The notes under the pieces are model-generated. The model searched no databases. It was not told the origin of the DNA and worked only from the letters and a program-made list of their open reading frames with translations. A DNA stretch of 16,763 bases from CAYMST01 sp964393115. Lineage in GTDB: Bacteria; Bacteroidota; Bacteroidia; Cytophagales; Cyclobacteriaceae. Below, in pieces: positions 9,101 to 16,763 of the stretch. A program made the position numbers and the translations under genes. Position 1 is the stretch's first letter. The number at the start of each line of letters is the position of its first letter. The DNA lies in assembly GCA_964393115.1 (NCBI GenBank), contig CAYMST010000092.1:1-16763 (forward strand), read 5' to 3'.

Positions 9101-12100
9101 CTGCTCTAGTGGAATCAAGTGATAGCGTAGTATTAAGTTGGAACGAAGAAAGTTCTTCCGCATCTGAGTTTATCATTTCCAGATCTACATCTCAAGAAAG
9201 TGGCTACTCCGACATCGCCACAGTTGATGCTAACACTTATCAATACGCAGACACCGACGTTATTTCAGGAGAAACTTATTATTATACAATTGTAGCTGCA
9301 CACGATGGTTTTGTCTCACCAAGTGATACCTCGAATGCAGTAGTTCTACCGATATCAGATCATCTTGATCTAGATCAAGAACAGCTATTATTCTTAAACT
9401 TTGATGGAGGGTATCAAGACCTGAGCATCCACCAGCAACAGACTTTTACTAAAAATATGTCGCTTACCTCCGACCGATTTGGAAATATGAACAGTGCAGG
9501 TCGGTTTAATGGAAATGGATATCTTTTAGTAAACGAATCTACTGACTTATCACTTAGTGATTCGGATTATTCATTTAGTTTTTGGATTAAACACGATGAT
9601 GATGATGATAGAGATAGGATATTTTCTCGATACGATGATTTAGCAATTAAAGAACCAACAAGTGGCTATTTCCTAAACTTATGGGAACCTATAAACCATA
9701 TGCATTGGGGAGATAACCTTGGACTGTATTCAAGTGGTTGGGAAATACACGCAAACAATTCTTTAACTCCCGATCAATGGCATCATGTGGTGATCAACTA
9801 CAGCAAGGACTATGAAAAATCCTTTTACTATCTAGACGGCGAACTTTCTAACGTTACGCACTATTTCCCAGCACTAAATCAGGAAGTTGCACAACTTGTC
9901 ATAGGAGCTTACCCATCCGATGGTGATACTATTTTACATTTCGAAGGAGCTCTTGATGATTTTAGAATTTACGAACGAATGCTCAGTTACACCGAAATCA
10001 ATATTCTCAATAATAATGTTCCCCCTTCAAGTATTTCGATATCCAATACGGAAATACCTGAAGGTAACGAAGAGAATTATTTCGTTGGTAAACTTTCTGC
10101 TGTCGACAATAACCCACAAGACAGCATTGTATTTTCAATCGTATCTGGAACCACTCTAGACAATGAACTATTCGATTTATCTCAAGATTCGTTATTCATA
10201 AATATCTCAGCTGACCATGTGATAAAAGAATCTTACTCCTTAAGTATCACGGCTGATGATCAAAAAGGTGGGGTACTTATCGATACCATAAAACTTCAAA
10301 TCTTAAAGATTAATGATTATATCAAAATCGATAGTGGTCTCATCGCCTACTACCCACTAAACGGAAACGCTAACGATGAAAGTGGAAACAACAATCATGG
10401 TATACTAAATGGACCCGTCTCAGCAACTGATTTTGTAGGAAATGAAAATCAAGCACTTCAGTTCGATGGGTTGAACGATCATATCTATATTCCGGATGAT
10501 CCATCACTAGACCTAGGACAAGGAGGCGGTAAAAAGCGAACTTTTTCCATTCGATACTTTCCAGACCAAAACCAGCCAAATGAAGAAAGCGGTGCTTTCG
10601 ACCTTTTTCCATTAATTAGAAAAGGAGGTGGTGTTAGCGATGAGTTGGACTATTCTATAGGCTTCAATACTGGGGGCAACCTAGGATATACAACAGGAAT
10701 AAGCACGGACGCTTGCGCTGGAGGACTTGTAGTTCCTGAGCCCTCACGTAACGAATGGCACCATGTTATCGCTACTTTTTCTTCGACTGGCGAACAAACA
10801 GGCATCAAACAACTCTACATAAATGGAGAGTTACTAGAAAGTTGTGAATACAGTGTGAAAAACCCTGAAAACGACTCTAGTCTTTTGATAGGATTCGGAT
10901 ATTTCGGTTCCTCCAATAATCCTGTATACTTCAAAGGAAGAGTTGACGATATTAGGATTTATAATAGAATACTAAATAGCAATGAAATAAATACCTTATC
11001 TACCAACAAAGCACCTACCGACATTACACTTTCCGAAATTACTATTCTAGAAAGGCAAAACGATTTTACCTTTATTGGAAAGTTACAAACGACGGATGCA
11101 GACGACGCAGATTTCATATATTCATTAGCAGATGGATATCCAGATAATGACAACTTCTCTATCATTAAAGACTCCTTATTCGCCACTTCTTCTTTTGATT
11201 ATGAAGTAAAATCTAGCTATCAAATCGCTATTCAATCCGACGACCAGAAAGGTGGTGAACTAACCAAAACTTTTGAAATACTAGTTCAATCCCTTAACCT
11301 AACCGAACTGGATAATGGACTTATCGCTTACTACCCATTTAATGGAAATGCAAATGATGAGAGTGGAAACGAGCATCATGGAATTCCAACTAACGGTCCA
11401 TCACTCACGACGGATAGAGATGGAAACGCCAATAGCGCGTATCTCTTCGATGGAGTTGACGACTATATCTACATAAATGACGACGCAGAACTTAATTTTC
11501 ATACTTCGTTTTCGGTTTCATTGTGGTTCAATATGGAAGGTCTTCCCGATCTAGATGAATCACATAACTTATTCTCAAAGATAGGTAGTCAAAGAGCTTT
11601 TGTACTAGAAGCCTACAATAACCCAAACCCCTTGATAAATATGTTGATAAGACAATATTTCATGCGCAATGGAAACTTTATTTATAACCGAATACCAAAT
11701 GACCGAAACATTGTTGTAGACGAATGGATGCATTTAACAGCCGTTTGGGATAACGGAACCTTTAAGTTCTATTTTAATGGAGATCTCAGATATCAAACAA
11801 GTGAATTTGTCTTTGATAGTCCAATATGGGATACGACAACAGATGGAGGTGGAATATATATTGGATCGGTATATAGAACGGGTAGTGCAGGTGTTGTCAG
11901 TGGCCTCGGCCTTCATCACGGAAAGATCGACGAAGTCAGGTACTATAATAGAGCGTTGACTTCCGAAGAGGTGGTGGCTTTGGCAAATGAAGAGACCGAA
12001 GTTAATGAGCTATCACCGCCTATCGGGTTTTCTGCATTACCAGAAGCTAATGATAGTGTTTTGATTCATTGGGTTAATGATAATTCACTAGCAAAAGAAT

Positions 12101-15100
12101 TTATTATATCAAGATCCACTACTCGCGAAAGTGGGTATGTAGATATCGCCTCTGTGGACAGTAGTAAAACTCAATATGAAGATACAGATGTGATTGCTGG
12201 ACAATCATATTATTATACCATAAGAGCGGCAAGAGATAAATTAGAGTCAAAAAGAGACACGTCTCAAGTTGTTGATCTTCCATTGAGTAATGTTGATTTG
12301 AATAAAGACCTCCTCCTTTCTTTAGATTTAGGAGAAGATCTTAAGGACCTAAGTACCTATCAACACGCATTGGTACCCAACAATATTTCATTGACTTCAG
12401 ATAGGTTTGGAAATCAGGCCAGTGTTTCACGGTTCGACGGAGATGGTTACATTTTACTTAATGAATCCACAGACCTCTCTCTTGCAAATTCTGACTATTC
12501 TATCAGTTTTTGGATAAGCCATGATGATGATGATGATCTGGATCGGGTAATTACAAGGTACAATCCTGAAGCTAATGGTGACTTCACCTATGGTTATCAA
12601 ATCCAAATCCCAAAGTTTGATGAATTCCTAAACCTAGATGACCAAATCGCATTTAAATCTATTAATTGGAATTTGCGTTCCCATCAAAAACTCGATACCG
12701 AGCAATGGCATCACATCGTCATCAATTACAGTGCCTTTTATGAAAAGATGTTCTTATACATAGATGGAGAATTAGCCAATACTTCGCATTATATACCAGT
12801 CTTAAAGCAAGAAAACACACAATTGTCTATTGGGGCCGATGTATTTGATGGAGTAGTCACATCTCATTTTGAGGGAGCTCTGGATGACCTTCGGATATAT
12901 GATCGAATTCTTAATTATTCTGAAATTAAAGCACTAGTTGATAATTCAGCTCCTGACACGATAGTTGTTTCCAATACAGAAATTATGGAAAACAATACTA
13001 TCGGACATCTGATCGGCGAATTATCCGGTACTGACCCGGATATGGATGCAGTTGAGATTAGTTTAGCTGGTGATCTTGCCGATAATGAGTCATTTTTCAT
13101 CTCTGGAGGATCTCTATTTGCAACTGAGTCCTTTGATTATGAATCAAAAAGCACATATACAATTATACTAAGAGCGAGTGATAAGAAAAGTGGAAGGTTG
13201 ACGCAGACAATTGAGATACAAGTATTAGACTCATTAGAACCTGTTAATCTTGATAACGGACTAATTGCTTACTACCCGTTTAATGAAAGTGCTCAAGATG
13301 AAAGCGAGAACAACCTCCACGGTACGGTCATAGGCGCCACCTCCACTTTAGATCCTTTTGGAAATGAAAATGCAGCCTACTTATTTGACGGCATTGATGA
13401 CGAAATTTCCGTACCTAATAATTCAATCCTAGGAGTAGGAACTGGGTCTGATAAAGAGCTATCGATTTCCCTTTGGTTCCGTACCGATGTGGAACAACCT
13501 GATGAATCTAGTGGGGCTTTTGACCGTTTTCCGCTTATTCATAAAGGTGAAGGGCAGGATAATGCGATCGATTATAGTATTTCGTTAACTACCAATAACT
13601 CATTGGATTTTATCACTGGCTCGAGTTTCAACGACTGTAGCGGAGGCTTTGGAATTGATGAGCCCTCCAGAAATCAATGGCACCATCTAGTAACTACAAT
13701 GGATGCAAATGGAATACAGTCGGGATCAAAAAGAATATACATTGATGGCCAACTTGTAAAAAACTGTGATTACGAACTCAAAAATGAAACGAACAACTTC
13801 GAACTTAAAATAGGGTCAGGCTACTTATCCTCTCTCAGTGAACCAACATTTTTCAAGGGTATCATCGACGAGGTAAGAATATATGATAGGGTTTTAAATC
13901 ATGAAGAAATCAAGGACCTTTCTGGCATTAGTAGCTCAGCCCCTACAGAACTGGCTCTTTCTGACACCACGATTATGGAAAATCAGCCCATTGGTACTTT
14001 AGTTGGTGTCCTAACTTTGAACGACCTAGACTTCTTCGATGCTCATAGCTATGAACTCATTAACGGATTTGGCGACAATGTAAAGTTCACAATAGCTGGG
14101 GATTCGCTGCTGTCAAATGAATCGTTTGATTTCGAATCCGATTCAATTTTAAATATTAGCATCAAAGCTTCAGACCGCTATGGATTAGCGGTAGAACAGA
14201 CTTTTGAAATTAAGATCATCGATGAATTAGAGTTTAATCTGGATAGCGGACTTATTGCCTACTACCCTTTTAATGGAGACAGAAATGATTACAGTGGTAA
14301 TGGGCATCACGGTACTGCGATTAATAATGCAGGCATAGGGGTAGACAGAAATGGCAACTTAACCAGTGCTCATTACTCTGATGGACTTAATGACTACGTA
14401 TTCATTGATAACCATGAAAGCTTCAATTCGCACGCTCAATACAGTGTTTCACTCTGGTTTAGCCATGCGATATCACTTCCACCGGATGGTCAACAATCCC
14501 CATTATTCTGGAAAATAGGTGATAATGGCTCATCCTTGAACCTTGCCATTGAGACTTATATGAACCCATCTCCAGATAGAGGTTTAGAGTTTGTTCACGG
14601 ATTTCAAGTGGATGGTAGTACTCTTTTCACTCAATCTCCGAGTAATGTAAAAATCGAATTGGACGAATGGTACCATCTAGCTGTAGTTTGGGATCGAGGT
14701 TCGGTTAAGTTTTATCTTGATGGACAACTGATATATGTAACTGACAGATACACAGTTGAACAGCATAGCTGGGATTTGAGTTCTGGGCGTCCTAATGGTA
14801 TTTTAGTTGGATATCAACCATTCAATGGAAGAATAGATGACGTGAGATACTATAATCGAGTGCTGACTACTGAAGAGATAAATGTCTTCGCAGAAACTGA
14901 TCAAAACAATGGATTACCGGCTACTCCAATTGGGTTCTCAGCGTTACTAGAGGCCAGAGATAGTGTGGTTTTGAACTGGTCTTCACAAGATTCTTATGCC
15001 ACGGAGTTCACTATTTCGAGATCAACGACTAAAGAGAGTGGATATACAGAAATTGCTACCATAAGCAGTGAGGAAACCAATTATGTAGATAAGGACATAT

Positions 15101-16763
15101 TGGAAGGCAATACGTATTACTACACTATCAATTCGTCTTTCGAAGAGTTTACATCAAAAAGCGATACATCGGAAGCTGTAACCATACCATTTTCTAATAT
15201 TATTAATCTAGATAGTGGGCTCTTGTTATCATTAGATTTTAACGACAACCTTCAGGATCAGAGCTCCCATCAGCATAACGTATTGACTAAGAATGTTTCA
15301 CTCGCAAATGATCGTTTTGGAACTGCGAATAGAGCCTCACAATTCAATGGAGAAGGTCATATTTTAATAGATGAAACCACGAATTTATCATTGAGCGATA
15401 GCGATTATTCTTTTAGCTTTTGGATGCTAAACAGCAATGATGACGACCCTGATGTACTATTTTCTAGATACGATAATGCTGCAAGCGACGAGCTTTCAGA
15501 TGGCTACATTTTTGATATTGCTCAGCCAGCTGCTAATCAAAATTTAGAAGACCAAGGCGGTCTACATTCGAATGGATGGGAACTTTTATCTGGAACTTCA
15601 ATAGCTGAGGACGAATGGCATCACATTACCGTTAACTACAGCGCCACGTATCAAAAAGCGTTTTTTTACTTAGATGGTGAGCTAACCAAAACGACTCATA
15701 ACTTTCCTGAATTGAAGGATGAAAATGCACAACTAGTAATCGGTGCTCTTGGGCTTAATGGTGATACAAGTAGCCATTTTGAAGGCCTTGTTGATGATTT
15801 TAGAGTTTATAGCCGAATGCTTCGCCACGCAGAGATTACTGTCTTAAAAGACAATGCTCCTCCGACATCAATTAATGTTAGTACAACAGAAATCCTTGAA
15901 AACAACAACCCAGGAGATTTTATCGGAAAACTAAGTGCCATAGACGCAAATTTCAATGATGTTGTTTTTAGATTAATCAGTGATACACTAAACAACAATC
16001 TATTTACCACCTCGAACGATTCATTGTTTGCAGCGGATTCATTTGATTTCGAAACACAAAACTCATTCTTCATCTTAATTGAAGCCAATGACCAGATAGG
16101 GGGACTACTTGAACAAACTATCGAGATTACTATCAATAACGTTAATGAAAAACCAACCGACCTAACCATCGATAGCGATAATATTGAAGAAAACAACGTT
16201 TTAGAGGGGTTAATCGGAGAATTCACAACCACAGATCCTGACAATAATCAAACATTCTCTTACGAGTTCGCTGACGGGGATAATGACAATTCCAGCTTCA
16301 CTATTCTAAATGACTCGTTACTTGCTAACCAAATATTCGACTTTGAAATAAAAGACATCTACACAATTAGGGTCAAAGCAATCGATCAAGGGGGACTAGA
16401 TACCATTAAAACCTTCCTTATTAACATCAATGATATCAATGAAAAACCCACCGATATTACTATCGGTAATGACAACATCGACGAAAACAACAACATCGAT
16501 GACCTAATCGGTGAACTCTCTACTAATGATCCGGATAATAACCAAACGTTCTCCTACGAGTTCGCTGATGGAGATAATGACAACAGCAGCTTCTCGATTC
16601 TAAATGATTCGATTTTGGCAAATCAAGTATTCGATTTTGAAAATAAAAACAGCCATACCATCAGCATAAAAGCAACCGACCAAGGTGGACTAGAAACCAT
16701 TCAAAACTTTACTATTAGCATCAATGATGTCAATGAAAAACCGATCGACATTACCATCGATAA
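6119..16763 (+). CDS. Giant LamG/cadherin/FN3 multidomain surface protein (3' end beyond window; interrupted by an artefactual N gap)
   Basis: ATG at 6119 gives a basic N-terminus and hydrophobic core (RSGIILCSLLLIGASNF), a plausible Sec signal peptide. The first LamG domain then starts almost at once (DGLIAYYSFNGDAQDQSGNG). Past the N gap the frame is 1 (mod 3) and I read no stop from 6691 to 16763. Removing the Ns and one duplicated 55-mer joins both parts in frame: at least 3496 residues, roughly 0.38 MDa. The order is LamG-A, cadherin; then three times LamG-A, cadherin, LamG-B, FN3, LamG-C, cadherin; then further cadherin repeats to the window end. LamG hallmarks recur: GLIAYYPFNG, an FDG-x-D-D strand, QWHH/EWYH, Y-x-DG and a GKIDEVRIYDRxL-x-xEEI tail. 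A surface or secreted adhesin-like role is inferred from the folds. T9SS export is likely, but the C-terminus is not in the window. Annotation pipelines would probably split it, ending the first part at the false TAA at 6698-6700. Confidence 0.9.
6536..6745 (+). repeat. 55-bp direct repeat flanking the assembly gap
   Basis: Bases 6536-6590 and 6691-6745 are identical over 55 bp, from CCTTTTTTAAG to GGTAATATAG, and lie immediately on either side of the 100-N run. The left copy begins exactly where the first LamG-A copy becomes identical to the second (last mismatch T/C at 6535 versus 7677). This is the pattern expected when two contigs sharing one 55-base k-mer were scaffolded and not merged. 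Confidence 0.93.
6591..6690. other. 100-N scaffold gap, probably of negative true length
   Basis: Exactly 100 Ns, a conventional placeholder for an unknown gap. The tandem copy at 7678-7740 runs straight through the matching point (AGTGGTAATATAG then ATTATGTG) with nothing inserted. Joining 6590 to 6746 rebuilds the codon GAT and the same peptide as that copy. The real locus therefore probably has no sequence here and is 155 bp shorter. Confidence 0.9.
7414..10329 (+). repeat. Six-domain super-repeat, copy 1
   Basis: Order and approximate limits: LamG-A 7414-8088, cadherin-like 8095-8395, LamG-B 8401-9066, FN3-like 9091-9357, LamG-C 9364-10005, cadherin-like 10021-10320. LamG-A and LamG-B both open with DSGLIAYYPF; LamG-C opens with a shorter LLFLNFDGGYQDLS strand. 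The FN3 module has PIGFSALVESSDSVVLSWN and an EFIISRSTSQESGY strand pair. LamG-C carries an acidic HDDDDDRDR loop. The unit is 2916 bp to the start of the next copy. Confidence 0.9.
10330..13251 (+). repeat. Six-domain super-repeat, copy 2
   Basis: Same order as copy 1: LamG-A 10330-10998, cadherin-like 11011-11290, LamG-B 11311-11985, FN3-like 12010-12285, LamG-C 12295-12936, cadherin-like 12949-13236. LamG-A again has cysteines 43 residues apart (codons at 10714 and 10843). LamG-B contains a longer loop near 11875-11910 (RTGSAGVVSGLGLHHG) than its counterparts. LamG-C has HDDDDDLDR. The FN3 module keeps EFIISRSTTRESGY. The unit is 2922 bp to the start of copy 3. Confidence 0.9.
13252..16149 (+). 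repeat. Six-domain super-repeat, copy 3
   Basis: Same order: LamG-A 13252-13926 (cysteine codons at 13636 and 13765), cadherin-like 13939-14223, LamG-B 14242-14895, FN3-like 14923-15189, LamG-C 15205-15846, cadherin-like 15859-16140. LamG-B lacks the aromatic in the usual F-D-G-x-N-D strand (YSDGLNDY). The acidic loop of LamG-C is NDDDPD. By eye this copy is the most diverged of the three, and it passes directly into the plain cadherin tandem. Confidence 0.88.
16144..16763 (+). repeat. Tandem cadherin-like repeats with exact 294-bp period (continues past window)
   Basis: The linker NEKPTDLTID/NEKPTDITIG/NEKPIDITID begins at 16144, 16438 and 16732, an exact 294-bp (98-residue) period without indels. 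Each full repeat contains NNQTFSYEFADGDNDN, an F-x-ILNDS strand, IFDFE or VFDFE, and DQGGL. Two full copies and the start of a third are visible. Spacing and wording are tighter than in the cadherin domains between LamG units, which suggests a younger expansion. Confidence 0.9.

Noticed and set aside
15807..16244. A 145-codon minus-strand frame opposite the cadherin repeats
   Set aside because: The plus strand encodes typical cadherin-like repeats across the same bases. The antisense frame is Ser/Leu-rich as expected for the complement of Asp/Asn-rich coding DNA.
6272..16763. CRISPR or satellite-like non-coding array
   Set aside because: All repeat periods (294, 987 and about 2920 bp) are multiples of three, stay open in one frame and encode known folds; there are no short repeats with unique spacers.

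Overview
The window looks like part of a draft Bacteroidota chromosome, most likely a marine Cytophagia- or Flavobacteriia-like bacterium. The reasons are the AT-rich DNA, two very large surface-type genes and a C-terminal type IX secretion (T9SS) sorting domain at the end of the first gene. A Bacteroidota-style -7 promoter motif (TAnnTTTG) in the one intergenic region is weaker support. A genus cannot be assigned from the sequence alone.

Layout. (1) Positions 3-5456 (+) hold the 3' part of a giant secreted protein, with 1817 residues visible. It has two FG-GAP/VCBS beta-propeller blocks, fibronectin III modules, cadherin-like repeats, a GWNMIGNPF module and a type A T9SS sorting domain. (2) Positions 5457-6118 are a spacer with a candidate promoter and one doubtful 96-codon frame. 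(3) From 6119 to beyond the window end (+) runs a second giant gene. It has a signal peptide, then at least ten LamG/concanavalin A-like domains, about ten cadherin-like repeats and three fibronectin III modules. No tRNA, rRNA, CRISPR array, transposase or enzyme gene was seen.

The second gene is interrupted by a 100-N gap at 6591-6690. The same 55 bp sit on both sides of the gap, at 6536-6590 and 6691-6745. Removing the Ns and one 55-bp copy (155 bp) restores one open frame of at least 3496 codons. The joined sequence then matches the next tandem copy, so the gap is almost certainly an assembly artefact and not a real break.

The main discovery is the hierarchical construction of this protein. 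A six-domain cassette, LamG-A / cadherin / LamG-B / FN3 / LamG-C / cadherin (about 972-974 residues, about 2.92 kb), occurs three times in tandem. It is preceded by an extra LamG-A/cadherin pair and followed by a run of cadherin repeats with an exact 294-bp period. A 512-bp block is identical in the first two LamG-A/cadherin copies although the DNA beside it is diverged, which suggests recent gene conversion or duplication, or a collapse in the assembly.

Both genes share the same style of cadherin-like repeat. They are best read as neighbouring, probably T9SS-exported, cell-surface or secreted adhesin-like proteins. A carbohydrate- or particle-binding role is an inference from LamG, cadherin and FG-GAP folds. 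Nothing in the sequence identifies the ligand.
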